This document shows, piece after piece, positions 7,420-16,740 of a stretch of DNA of 64,000 bases. The position numbers were made by a program, and so were the translations under genes. Under the pieces are notes generated by a model, which saw only the letters and a list, made by a program, of their open reading frames with translations, was not told the DNA's origin and did not search any database. The stretch's first letter is position 1, and every line of letters begins with the position of its first letter. The DNA is from Lewinellaceae bacterium (GTDB lineage: Bacteria; Bacteroidota; Bacteroidia; Chitinophagales; Saprospiraceae): the NCBI GenBank assembly GCA_020636255.1, contig JACJYE010000001.1, forward strand, positions 1 to 64,000, given 5' to 3'.

Positions 7420-9188
7420 TCAGGCGGTTTTGGCGTTAATGCTGTTGTCGGTGCCCGAAAATGAAAATGCCTTGTGGAAATGCGGGCCTTTTTGGACCTG
7501 CTCAAAGGTGCCCTCTTCCACGATCTTTCCCTCTTTCATGATGACCACCCGGTCGCAACGGGCAGCCAGCACGGGGTCGTCCGTGACGGCCAGCATGGTC
7601 CAGGGCTGCCCCTTGCTGGTGAGATAACGGGCTATCATATCGCGGTCGCCCTGCTCTACCCCATAGAAGAAGCCTTCCACGGCCAGCAATCGGGGTTTGG
7701 AGATGATACAGCGGGCGAGGATGATGCGGGTGCGGATGTTTTGCGGGATATTGCGCCCCTCGGGCAGCAACATCGTTTCATAACCGTCGGGCAGGCTTTC
7801 AATGAAGCTGCTCAGCCCGATGCTTTGGGCCACGCGCACCACTTCATCGATGCCAACATCGGGGCAGGCAAAAGTGATGTTCTCCAGGATAGTGCCCCGA
7901 AAGATATCCTCCCGGGCGGAATAATCGCTGATGTGCTGCCGCAGGCTGTTCACATCCAGGTTGCGCAGCGGAAAGCCATTATAGGAAATGCTCCCCTGAT
8001 AGTCGGTGTACAAGCCCGCCAGGATCTGCAGGAAGGTGGACTTGCCGGCGCCGTTATAACCCGCGATGCACAGTTTTTCTCCCGCCTTCACCTCCAGGCA
8101 CAGGCCGTCCAGGGTGTCGCGTTCCGAATCCTGAAAACGGTAGGTAAGGTTCTCTGCTCTGACCGTCAACCCATGGCCCGTATCGACCTGCCCAAAGTCC
8201 AGCCCCTTTTCCTGCTCGATGGGCAGGTCGGTCACACTGCCCAGTTTTTCCAGGGCCGTCAGCACGTCGTAGATCGTTTCCATCGAAAGGATGAGTTTTT
8301 CGACCGAGTTCATGACCAGGATGACAACGATCTCGGCCGCCACAAACTGGCCGATATTGATCTGGTTGCCGATCACCAGATAACTCCCCAGGAACAGCAG
8401 CCCGGCCGTGATCAGCGTCTTGAAAGCTACGATATGGCCGTACTGGAACAGCAGGATGCGAAAGTGCTTCTTCCGGCTGTCCAGATAACTCGATACCAGC
8501 CCGTCCGTTTTATTAAGTGAAAAAGTGCTGCCGCCCGAGAGTTTAAAGGTGCTCATAGCCCGGGCTATCTCTTCGAGCCAGTAGGCCACCTCGTATTTGA
8601 ATTTGGATTCCTTCAGGCTGGTCTCCAACCCTCCGTACTGGAAAAGCGCAGGATCGCCAGCAGGATAAAACCAGTAAGCGTACCAAAAAGGACGAAAAGG
8701 GGTGGTAAAAAGAAATCAGGATCAGGTAAAGGCGATCTGCAGCACTGCCGTGGAAAAATCCATGAGTATCTTCGGCAGGCCTTTCTGCAAGGTGAGGGTG
8801 TCAAAAAAGCGGTTGACGAGTTCCGGAGGATAGTATCGGGTGAGCTTGTCCAGCTTAAGGCGGGGTATCCGATACGCAAAGTCGAATACCGACCGGGTAA
8901 AAATGCGCCGCTGGATAGTTTCGGTTACCGTCAGTTGCATCACTTTCAGCACCCCGACAGTGCCGTGCCCAGGGTCACAGCCACGACCAGCAGAATGAGG
9001 GATGCCGACATGGCGCCGCCGGCGATGAGCCCGATGACTACCTGCACCCCAAGCGGCATGCTCAGGGCGATCAGCCCCGAGAACAGTGCATAGACGTAGA
9101 TGTAATAGATATCTTTTCGGTCGAGCTCCAATAACCTGAAAAACCGCTTCAAAGGGCGAAGCTGGGGTGTGTTCTCCATTTTACGCAA
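7420..9188 (-). CDS. type I-like ABC exporter, interrupted by four apparent 1-bp deletions
   Basis: The reading frame is broken into four pieces (9188-8946, 8952-8722, 8879-8613, 8628-7420) that join into one normal ABC exporter of about 590 residues: an N-terminal transmembrane domain (about six helices) and a C-terminal ATPase. Each break is repaired by adding one base to a homopolymer: a G run at 8952-8955, T runs at 8728-8730 and 8695-8698, and a G run at 8629-8631 (given on the plus strand as C or A). That pattern suggests sequencing error rather than a dead gene. The ATPase has Walker A GYNGAGKST, but the signature is degenerate (GRNIPQN where LSGGQ is expected) and Walker B reads LLAVEG, lacking the usual aspartate. 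There is no C39 peptidase domain. It works with the HlyD and TolC genes downstream. Confidence 0.82.
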
Positions 9189-9274
9189 TGATTTTTACTG
9201 AGACAAAGCATACCATAACAGCTACAGGCAACATAGCCAAGCCGCCTGTAATGCCAACATACTCTTAGTAAAGT

Positions 9275-9973
9275 TTATTCCAATATACCTTCGTGAGGAA
9301 AAATCAGCCTCCATGCGAAGAAAACCAAAAATCGCTCAACTTGTTGCAGCACATTGCCTTCATTGCTGGCTTCTGTCAAAAGTGGGAGGTGCTCAGCAAA
9401 ATAGATATGCTTATTGGCCATCTCCAGCAGGCTGCTGGCCAGGGCCCTGGGATAGGGAAAATCAGGGTTGTTCTCCAGAATGACGCTGGCAATGCGGTTG
9501 CACAGGCTTTTGTAGGCATGGAAGAGCCCTTCTTCGTTCTGAGCATCCACGCCCTTGTTGTGGTAGGCCTTAGCACCTTCCGCCACAACGATGCGGTGCA
9601 GCACATCTTCGTCGATGAACTCGATGCGGGCGTTGCGCCGGGCCGTGTCCACGATGCAGCTGATCATCATGCGGAGCTTCTCTTTCGGGCAGCGGATGTT
9701 CATGGCCTTCATATCGATGTGAAACCTCATCCACTCCCAGTACCAGTTGAACAGGTACAATAACAATAGGTGTTTGTTCTCGAAATACCGGTAAATGGAC
9801 GCCTCGGCGGAACCGATACGCTCGGCCAGCTTCCGGAAGTTAAAATGCTCCAGGCCCAGCTCGTCCAGTAGCAGAATACTGTGTTTCAGGATCTTCCTGC
9901 CCAGTTCTGTGCGCTGGGGGTCGCGCTGGTATAGTTTATCATTGATGCTAAGTTCTATCGAAAACAATGTCAT
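9275..9973 (-). CDS. TetR/AcrR-family transcriptional regulator
   Basis: A 232-residue protein with a TetR-type helix-turn-helix at about residues 25-72 (ILKHSILLLDELGLEHFNFRKLAERIG, then SIYRYFENKHLLLLYLF), followed by an all-helical ligand-binding domain without recognisable specificity. Such proteins bind palindromic operators as dimers and are released by small ligands. It lies 33 bp after the sigma-factor gene and 86 bp before the ABC exporter gene on the same strand, so it probably controls the export operon. No clear operator palindrome was seen in the 86-bp gap. Confidence 0.88.
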   Translation of the reverse strand: MTLFSIELSINDKLYQRDPQRTELGRKILKHSILLLDELGLEHFNFRKLAERIGSAEASIYRYFENKHLLLLYLFNWYWEWMRFHIDMKAMNIRCPKEKLRMMISCIVDTARRNARIEFIDEDVLHRIVVAEGAKAYHNKGVDAQNEEGLFHAYKSLCNRIASVILENNPDFPYPRALASSLLEMANKHIYFAEHLPLLTEASNEGNVLQQVERFLVFFAWRLIFPHEGILE

Positions 9974-10006
9974 GAAGATGGGGTTTTGTGAACAGCTACA
10001 AAGCCT

Positions 10007-10528
10007 CTATCCTTGTCCCTGGGCCATATACAGGCCCTTCAGTGATTCCTGCAGCTTTTTGCGGGCAAAAAATATCCGGCTTTTCACCGTACCTAAGGGG
10101 ATGCCCAGCCCGGCGGCGATCTCTTCGTATTTATAACCCTGATAGTGCATCAGAAACGGCACTTTCAGCCAGTCTTCCAACTCGGCTATGACGGCCGTGA
10201 TCTCCTTGGCCGCTACGTCCGATTCGCCGGCGTTGTTCACCACCCTGCTTCCGGCATCAAACAGAAAATCGCTGCCGGGGCGGGTATACAACACCTGCCG
10301 GCGCTTCTTCTGCCGGTAGTGGTTGATAAACGTATTGCGCATGATCGTCATCAGCCAGGCCTTCAGGTTGGTATGTGGCTGGTACAGGCTGCGATACTTG
10401 AATGCCTTATATGCCGTTTCCTGTAACAGGTCCTTCGCGTCTTCTTCATCTTTCGTAAGCTGAAGAGCAAACAAAAGCAAAAGCTTCTCTAAACGGGCGA
10501 AGGCATGGGTGAATTCAAGCTGCGACAT
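10007..10528 (-). CDS. RNA polymerase sigma-70 family factor (ECF-like)
   Basis: A 173-residue two-domain sigma factor. Region 2 is at about residues 20-75 (DAKDLLQETAYKAFKYRSLY, then LKAWLMTIMRNTFINHYRQKKRR). Region 4 is at about 115-165 (PFLMHYQGYKYEEIAAGLGIPLGTVKSRIFFARKKL), a typical recognition helix-turn-helix. No anti-sigma factor gene is next to it. It is the first gene of a run of five minus-strand genes (sigma, TetR, ABC, HlyD, TolC) with gaps of 33, 86, 4 and 23 bp. A promoter of the standard Bacteroidota form lies 45 bp upstream. Confidence 0.9.
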   Translation of the reverse strand: MSQLEFTHAFARLEKLLLLFALQLTKDEEDAKDLLQETAYKAFKYRSLYQPHTNLKAWLMTIMRNTFINHYRQKKRRQVLYTRPGSDFLFDAGSRVVNNAGESDVAAKEITAVIAELEDWLKVPFLMHYQGYKYEEIAAGLGIPLGTVKSRIFFARKKLQESLKGLYMAQGQG

Positions 10529-10572
10529 ATAGACGGGATTTTACAGTAAAGCTATTCTTTCATACGTGATAG

Positions 10573-10604
10573 CAAAACTATCATTTTTTAAAATAAAAAA
10601 CAAC
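10573..10604 (-). promoter_or_regulatory. Bacteroidota-type promoter of the sigma factor operon
   Basis: On the minus strand a TTG (-33 box, near 10601-10603) is followed after 20 bp by TAGTTTTG (-7 box, 10580-10573), matching the TTTG / TAnnTTTG consensus of Bacteroidota primary-sigma promoters at the right spacing. The ATG is 45 bp further on. The surroundings are strongly AT-rich. Predicted from sequence only. Confidence 0.5.
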
Positions 10605-10669
10605 TCTCTTTTGCCATTTCTAGCTCTTCCCACACTTTTTTACCTTCTCTTTACAATCTTCCATTACCC

Positions 10670-10702
10670 GGCGCCTTCTGACAATCAGAAGCCAAAGGCG
10701 CC
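10670..10702. terminator. nested hairpin downstream of the 1,800-residue T9SS gene
   Basis: GGCGCC (10670) pairs with GGCGCC (10697), enclosing a perfect inner stem TTCTGA-CAA-TCAGAA. It lies about 160 bp past the end of the giant gene and upstream of the sigma promoter, so it is a candidate terminator for the giant gene. There is no T-run. The rest of 10529-10862 shows no gene. Confidence 0.35.
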
Positions 10703-10862
10703 GCTATGCCCTGTTTTCAGCATTCCGGAAGAATTTCCCAGCGGGAATAGCATACGCCGCACCATGCAAAAAAGGTGAACTAACACCGATAATAGTTTTG
10801 CTTTCTTTTTAAAGAAGGCCGCACACGCTCAGATGAGTATTAAAAGTATCTGCCAGGCTGTA

Positions 10863-10970
10863 TCAATCCATAACGGCCATCCGCCTCGTCCACGACCGGC
10901 CTTCGGCTTCCAGGCGATACAGGTATACGCCGCTGCCTGGCAATTCCTGCCTGCTGACCGTAAACTCGTG
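10863..10970 (-). other. out-of-frame remainder of the T9SS sorting domain
   Basis: After the in-frame stop of the giant gene at 10975, another minus-strand frame continues with HEFTVSRQELPGSGVYLY, then RLEAEGRSWTRRMAVMD and a stop at 10863-10865. This is the usual second half of a type A T9SS C-terminal domain and completes the first half (QNFPNPFSRQTVIPFQL...) ending at 10975. The two halves need a small frame correction around 10970-10990. Either the assembly has an error here or the sorting signal is truncated. Confidence 0.7.
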
Positions 10971-10974
10971 CTAC

Positions 10975-13900
10975 TTACCCAAAAGTATGTTCCCGGCTGG
11001 TTACCCTCCGGTAGCGGCAGTCAAACACTTCCAACCGAACCTGCCCGCCTTCCGCAAGCTGGAAGGGGATCACCGTTTGCCGGGAGAAGGGGTTGGGGAA
11101 GTTTTGGGACAGCCCTCCGCCGGCATCCTGCAGGCCGATAAATAAGTTCATTCTGTGGCCCTGGGCATCATAAGCCTCCGCAGGCAGCAGCGCGTCATCG
11201 AACTGGAGGATGCCCGACAGCTGCACATCCCTCAAAGCGCGCAGCCGCAGGCTGAGCAACGCCTGTTCGCCCCCGACAGGAGGGCTGGCATCCCAGCTCA
11301 GCAGCACCCGCCCTTCGCTTTGGTATGCACTATTCATATTCCAGCTTTTCAAAAGCCCTTCCCCGACACCGAGGATGGCGGCGGCATCGGGGCTCACCCT
11401 TAGGGCTCCCTGCAAACCGGAGACTCCCGACAGGCCCGCCCGCAGGACAAGCGTGTACTCATCACCCGCTTTCAGAAAGGCGTCATTACCCCAAACCAGC
11501 AGAGCACCCTCAGAGCGGTTTTCCACACCCTGCAGGTTATCGAGTTCCGCGCTCAGGTCGATATCCCCTATCTTAATCGCTACAAAATCACCGTCGAGAA
11601 CGGGAGCGCTCAGGTTGTTGAGGTTGAGCGCTTCGGGGAAGGGCTCCTGCCAGGGGTCGCCGGGGTTGGGGAACACATAAGCGCGGGGTACGAACCGCCA
11701 GCTGGTATTGTTCGGAAATTCCAGAATGACACTCAGGATGAGCTGCCGGAGCTGTATCATATCAAGGGTGCTCACCGTGCCGGACCGGTTCACGTCGGCA
11801 GCGATGAGCTTATAAGGAGAATCCAGGATCTGCGTGCCCAGAATGTGCTTGCCAATGAGCACGATGTCATAGGTCGACAGGCCGTTGTGGTCGTCGCCAT
11901 CCCTGAAAGGCGTTATGGAGTAGTCGTACCCCATCTGCAGGCCGGAGAAGGAATACAGGCCATTGGTTGCGGTCAGCTGGCTGGAGGATGGCGTACCGCT
12001 GAGGTGCACATCTACTTCCGATACGGGTTTATCATCCTCTCTTGCTACTATACCCGCTGCCACGCCCAGCGAATCGCCGCAGTGCGACAGATTGTTTTGT
12101 ACCAGGACGAACGTCTCGCAATAGTCGTAATTCGGGCCGCCTACACTGCCGTCGGGTTGTACGGCATAGGGGTTGCCGGCGGCATCCCAGGCGTAGATCT
12201 CCACTACGAGTACCCCCAGGTCATCGCAGGTCAGGATGAGGGCGCTCTGCTCGGGGCCGGGCATTTCACCGGCCCGGTTGATGGAATAACGGACCGGTTC
12301 CAGGCAGTCGGGCGCAGGGCTGGCAATGAAATCGACAGCAAATACCGTGGTGGCCCCAAAGTCGTAGTCGCCGTCGCCATCGGCATCCGTAAAGGGTGGC
12401 AAGGCCATCAGCTCGGCGGCAAATCCGTTGATGCAAGCTGGCGAAGGCGAAAGGCAATCCACCACCTCGAAAGGCAGGCTGGCCGAGCTGACATTACCGC
12501 AGCCGTCCCGGACGATAACTTCAAAAGTATGTGAACCAATAGGGAAATACCCGCTTATCTTCCACTTGGGATAGGTGCCGAAAATATCGGTGATAATGTA
12601 ATCGTAATCGCCATCGGCATTCTCGTCGTAGTAGACGGTGATCTCAAGGTCGTCGGGCGTGCAGTTATCCGCAGCGATGAAAGGATATTCGACTTCAGTC
12701 CAGCAGTTGTCGCCATCCACGCTACAGAAGGGTGGCGGCTCCAGGAATATGATCTGAGGCGGAATAGTATCGTATACCTTGAGGTTCTGCTGGTACTCCC
12801 AGAAGCCGTTGGAAACGGCGGTGCGCCAGTAACCTTCGGGATTGGGCGTGCAGGCGCCGCCGCGCTCGCCGGCATAAGGGCTCGCATTGCCCTCCTGGTT
12901 GTCGCGGTCGATGAAGGTGCTGCCGGGGCGGCGCAACACCCAGACGTCCTCGTCGCCGGGGTGGCCGTCGCAGTCCTCGTCGCGCCCGATCTGAACGGGG
13001 GCGCTGTTGCCGTCGTATTCACACCAGTTGATCACGCGGTACGTGCGGAATATCTTGTAACATTCGTCGCCGGAGGCGGAGAGTATCTCGTCATCCACGC
13101 CTATCGCCAGCAGGTCGCAGCCTATTTCGCTGAAACCGATGGTGTCCGCGTTCGGATAACCGCAATTGGCGCCGGCATCTTTGGGGAATTTGATCTCGTA
13201 GTTGTGGTGGGCCAGTATAGTAACCAGCTGCTGGCAGCTGCCCTGTGAGACATTGCCAAAGGCATCAACAGCCCGAAAGCGCCGGATGAGCGTCCCAATG
13301 CCGCATCCGTCCAGGTTCACGGCAGGCGCCAGCTCTTCGGCCCAGCCCTGGCAGTTGTCCGTAGCCGCAGCCACGCCCAGCGCGGCCTGAAGGCTCAGGG
13401 TGTCGAACGGGTTGAAGCCGTATGGCAGCTCATCGCAGTATACGTTGGCATCGGGAGGGGGAAGGCATTGCGGCCTCAGCTTGTCTTCCACCAAAAGGGT
13501 GTGCGTGCAGATATCTTCGTTGCCGGCTTTGTCTACCACCTTCAGCTCGATAAGCACTTCCGTGCCGGCATCACAGCAGCTGAAATCAACATAATCGCCC
13601 CAGGGTGTAAAGTAGGGCGCCACGCTGTTGCAATCCGTATCCAGGGTTACCTGCCTGCGCACCAATATGCTGTCAATAGCGCAGTTGTCGCTACTGCCTT
13701 CGTCGATATTGATAGCGAACAGCCTCAGGTGCCCCTGCGGGCCGATACTGGTGTTGATGATATCATCGCAGACGGCCACCGGGTTTATCTGGTCCTCTAC
13801 ACAAAAATCGCAATCCCTGATGGTTGTATTGCCGCATTCGTCCGCTACAATGAACCGGAAACGGTGACACCCCAGCGGGATGCCGGACAGAAAGCGGTTG

Positions 13901-16299
13901 GGGGCGTTGGGCCCGATAGTGGCCAGCACCACTTCTTCCAGAACGGTGTCGACGGGCAGGCCATTGTCGTCATATACAACGGTAGGCCGATCCGTAACGA
14001 CCTGGGTAGTGATGAACACCGGCGAGCAATTGTCCGAAACGACGGGCAGCGGCGCTCCAAACGCAGCCGTGCAATCAAAGGGCCCGGTGGGATAGACAAG
14101 AGGGTCGGGAAAACCGTCGCCCGTCAGGTCGACCAGCGGGCAGCTAACCATAGGCGCCGTAAAATCGCCCACCTTGACGACCTGGTTGAACGTGAAATTG
14201 CCGGTGGGGTTGCACCAGTCGACCAGCGTCCAGAAACGCACGAACTTATAGGATAACGGGCATACGTCGATCAGCGGGCTGTCCTCGTAAGTGGCGCCCA
14301 GGTTGCAGTAGCTATCCCTCAGGTCGATGACGCCGCTCGCCGTTACCAGGAAAGGATACCCCGTCATATCCGGCGATGGGTTCCCGAATTCGTCGAGCGG
14401 GAAAGGCTCGTCGCATTCTATTGGCGCAGTGGCAGGAGGAAGGCTGACATCATCGACGGTGGGCCGCCTGAACGTGATCTGCTGCGCGCAAACGGCCGAG
14501 TTGCCGGCCTCGTCTGTAGCTGTAAACGTACGCGTCAGGATAGCGTCGCTGCAATCGCCGGCCTGTTCCAGCACATCTTCGAACGACACTGTTACCGGCG
14601 AACAGTTGTCGGGCGCATCGGGTGCTCCTGTCCAGGCCAGGCTCGCTTCTTCGTTCAGGATCAGGTTGTAATCCTGGCAAAACAGGGGGTAGGCGATGCT
14701 GAGGGAAGAAGAGGGGTAACCGGCGAGCTGCCCCGCGCCGTCGCTCAGCACGATGTATTCATAAGGGCCGAAAGCGCCCGGCGTATCTGTCGTAGTCAGC
14801 AGGTAGTACACCTGTCCAGGCCGCAGCGGCAGGTTGACCCTAATGAAGGGGTCGCTGAACCCGCCCAAAGGGTTGGAAGGCTGCGGGAAGCTGGCCTGCG
14901 CCAAAATATTGCTGCAGGGGCTGTTCAGGTTGAAGCTGCCCTGGAACAGGGCCATATCGCCATCGCCGGTATTAAAGTTCGAATTGAGGATAAATGTGTA
15001 AATATCAGCTTCGGTAACTTCGAACGACAGCAGGCTGTAGTACCTGTCGCCGTTCACCGGCAGGTTTTCGATCATACAGGAATGCAGGGCGGTATTGACC
15101 TGAGGCCCTGTTGCCTCCACTTCGCCCGAAAGGATCTGCACCTCCGTATCCAGGATGGCCATATCCGTATCGTCGGGGCAGTCGAGCGCCGGAGGGGTAG
15201 CATCGCGCGAAAGGATATACCCCGAACAGGTGGGCAGCCCGGCAAGGCTGAGCGGCGCGAAGGAAAAGGACCAGCCAGTGAGCCAGGCCTTTGGCAGTGC
15301 GCTGGCGCTGCCGCCGTCAGGCGACTCCAGATAGAGCAGGATGCGGTAGCCGGGCTGAACCGGCAGGTTGCTCACCTGCCCGGAAAGCATAGCCGGCGCC
15401 GAGAACGAACTGACAACCTGCCCTGATGCATTCTGAACCACTCCCGAGAAGCTGGCATTGCTCATATTGGCGGCGCCCCAACTGAAGGAGAGGTTACCCT
15501 GATAGCCGATGGGCAGCACGGCAGCTGCAAAAGCCGCATTGGCGCCGCCGGCCAGCAACAGCGAATCCAGCCCGGCGCTGAAGCTCCCCCCCGCCTGAAA
15601 ATCGGCGTGGCGCTCCCAGGCCGAAGGCCCGAAAACGCTCTGGAAGCCTTGCAGTGGCAGAGGCTGCCCAGGCTGCAACTGGTAGGGGAAAACACCGGCG
15701 CCATCTACGATGTTCCCGTTGCCTGGATTCGCATCGCCAATCTGGATGCGGAACTGCTCGTTGAGCAGACACCCCATTTCGCCCTCCAACAGCATATCCG
15801 CAGTGGCCAGGCGCTGGCAATCGGGGCCCAGCGTGACGATAATGGTGTCGTTGCAGGCTACATTAGGCGCTACAGGCGTCTCCTGGCTAACCACAATGGT
15901 AAAGTCTTCCTGGCGGCTATTGCCGGAAACATCGGTAGCTGTTATACTCAACAGGTAACTGCCCGGGCCGGCCAGCGCGAGGTAGGTATCCGAAAAGGGG
16001 TTGTCGAGCGTAAAAAAAGAACCGGCGGAAGCATCGACGCCGATGGTGATAACAGGATCGGGGTCGCATTCGTCAGTTGCGCTCACATCGAAAAACAGCA
16101 CTGCCGTCAGGCTGCCATCACAAGCCTTGAGCTGAGCCGTCAGGCCCTGGGCAGGATAGATAATGGCAGGTGCAACGGTATCCGGATTGCAATCCAAAGC
16201 ATGGTTTTCTATAACCCGCCCCACCCTCTGCTGTAATGTTCCAAAATTTACAACAAAGGCCAACAGTAAACTTAGCGCCAACAAACCAAACTTGTGCAT
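10975..16299 (-). CDS. giant secreted T9SS substrate with dockerin-like and cohesin-like regions
   Basis: The open frame has 1,774 codons; with the out-of-frame tail to 10863 it would be about 1,810. There is an N-terminal signal/anchor (residues 1-20). Most of the protein is Cys- and Asp-rich beta modules of the HYR/Ig-like kind, with repeated ATDECDPDPVI-, DNCSPV- and DEAGNSAVC-type segments. Near the C-terminus is a dockerin-like calcium-binding pair (DHNGLSTYDIVLIGKHILG, then AADVNRSGTVSTLDMIQLRQLIL), a cohesin-like beta domain, and a type A T9SS sorting domain (SQNFPNPFSRQ...). Such proteins are exported through the outer membrane and anchored to or released from the cell surface. The central and C-terminal parts closely parallel the 4,642-residue protein encoded immediately upstream, so the two are paralogues. 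The function is probably adhesion or matrix, by inference. Confidence 0.82.
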   Translation of the reverse strand: MHKFGLLALSLLLAFVVNFGTLQQRVGRVIENHALDCNPDTVAPAIIYPAQGLTAQLKACDGSLTAVLFFDVSATDECDPDPVITIGVDASAGSFFTLDNPFSDTYLALAGPGSYLLSITATDVSGNSRQEDFTIVVSQETPVAPNVACNDTIIVTLGPDCQRLATADMLLEGEMGCLLNEQFRIQIGDANPGNGNIVDGAGVFPYQLQPGQPLPLQGFQSVFGPSAWERHADFQAGGSFSAGLDSLLLAGGANAAFAAAVLPIGYQGNLSFSWGAANMSNASFSGVVQNASGQVVSSFSAPAMLSGQVSNLPVQPGYRILLYLESPDGGSASALPKAWLTGWSFSFAPLSLAGLPTCSGYILSRDATPPALDCPDDTDMAILDTEVQILSGEVEATGPQVNTALHSCMIENLPVNGDRYYSLLSFEVTEADIYTFILNSNFNTGDGDMALFQGSFNLNSPCSNILAQASFPQPSNPLGGFSDPFIRVNLPLRPGQVYYLLTTTDTPGAFGPYEYIVLSDGAGQLAGYPSSSLSIAYPLFCQDYNLILNEEASLAWTGAPDAPDNCSPVTVSFEDVLEQAGDCSDAILTRTFTATDEAGNSAVCAQQITFRRPTVDDVSLPPATAPIECDEPFPLDEFGNPSPDMTGYPFLVTASGVIDLRDSYCNLGATYEDSPLIDVCPLSYKFVRFWTLVDWCNPTGNFTFNQVVKVGDFTAPMVSCPLVDLTGDGFPDPLVYPTGPFDCTAAFGAPLPVVSDNCSPVFITTQVVTDRPTVVYDDNGLPVDTVLEEVVLATIGPNAPNRFLSGIPLGCHRFRFIVADECGNTTIRDCDFCVEDQINPVAVCDDIINTSIGPQGHLRLFAINIDEGSSDNCAIDSILVRRQVTLDTDCNSVAPYFTPWGDYVDFSCCDAGTEVLIELKVVDKAGNEDICTHTLLVEDKLRPQCLPPPDANVYCDELPYGFNPFDTLSLQAALGVAAATDNCQGWAEELAPAVNLDGCGIGTLIRRFRAVDAFGNVSQGSCQQLVTILAHHNYEIKFPKDAGANCGYPNADTIGFSEIGCDLLAIGVDDEILSASGDECYKIFRTYRVINWCEYDGNSAPVQIGRDEDCDGHPGDEDVWVLRRPGSTFIDRDNQEGNASPYAGERGGACTPNPEGYWRTAVSNGFWEYQQNLKVYDTIPPQIIFLEPPPFCSVDGDNCWTEVEYPFIAADNCTPDDLEITVYYDENADGDYDYIITDIFGTYPKWKISGYFPIGSHTFEVIVRDGCGNVSSASLPFEVVDCLSPSPACINGFAAELMALPPFTDADGDGDYDFGATTVFAVDFIASPAPDCLEPVRYSINRAGEMPGPEQSALILTCDDLGVLVVEIYAWDAAGNPYAVQPDGSVGGPNYDYCETFVLVQNNLSHCGDSLGVAAGIVAREDDKPVSEVDVHLSGTPSSSQLTATNGLYSFSGLQMGYDYSITPFRDGDDHNGLSTYDIVLIGKHILGTQILDSPYKLIAADVNRSGTVSTLDMIQLRQLILSVILEFPNNTSWRFVPRAYVFPNPGDPWQEPFPEALNLNNLSAPVLDGDFVAIKIGDIDLSAELDNLQGVENRSEGALLVWGNDAFLKAGDEYTLVLRAGLSGVSGLQGALRVSPDAAAILGVGEGLLKSWNMNSAYQSEGRVLLSWDASPPVGGEQALLSLRLRALRDVQLSGILQFDDALLPAEAYDAQGHRMNLFIGLQDAGGGLSQNFPNPFSRQTVIPFQLAEGGQVRLEVFDCRYRRVTSREHTFG

Positions 16300-16675
16300 G
16301 GCAATGTCATCTTTAATCCATGATTGACTTGTATTCAGCTGTACTGAGCATAGTGCTGCCTCTCATTCACCTGTAATACTCCAAATATTGTGTCCGTATT
16401 TGTATGGGGTAATCGCAACAGCTAAAAACGCGGCTCTTTTTTCTGGAGCTTCTGCCAATAGGGTTCATTCCTTTGCCGTGACGGCATTCATGGGATAGGA
16501 TAAGGCCGAACTGCCTGCTTCTGGCCGGTTTGCCTGGAAAAAGGGGGGTTAGAGGTTTTTCCGGAAAGGGCGCGAAGGCATTAGTGCTGTCTTATGGCAG
16601 AACAAAAATGCCAAAATCGCCAGAAAAAACCAACTTCCCCGCCTTCATTCTCCGAAAACCATCTGTCAAATATGC

Positions 16676-16710
16676 ACTAAGGGGCCCGGCCGATGGCCAA
16701 ACCCCCTAGT
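16676..16710. terminator. imperfect hairpin after the 4,642-residue gene
   Basis: ACTAAGGGGCCCGGCC and GGCCAAACCCCCTAGT form an imperfect stem (16676-16691 with 16695-16710, three or four mismatches) about 30 bp beyond the stop of the giant upstream gene. Probably a terminator separating the two giant genes. The rest of 16300-16740 shows no ORF, promoter or repeat that I can support. Confidence 0.4.
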
Positions 16711-16740
16711 GTTGTCCTTATTTGCTAACGCTTCTGCCGC

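Noticed and set aside
10566..10778. 70-codon plus-strand frame upstream of the sigma gene
   Set aside because: It spans the sigma promoter and a hairpin; the translation has no sensible fold.
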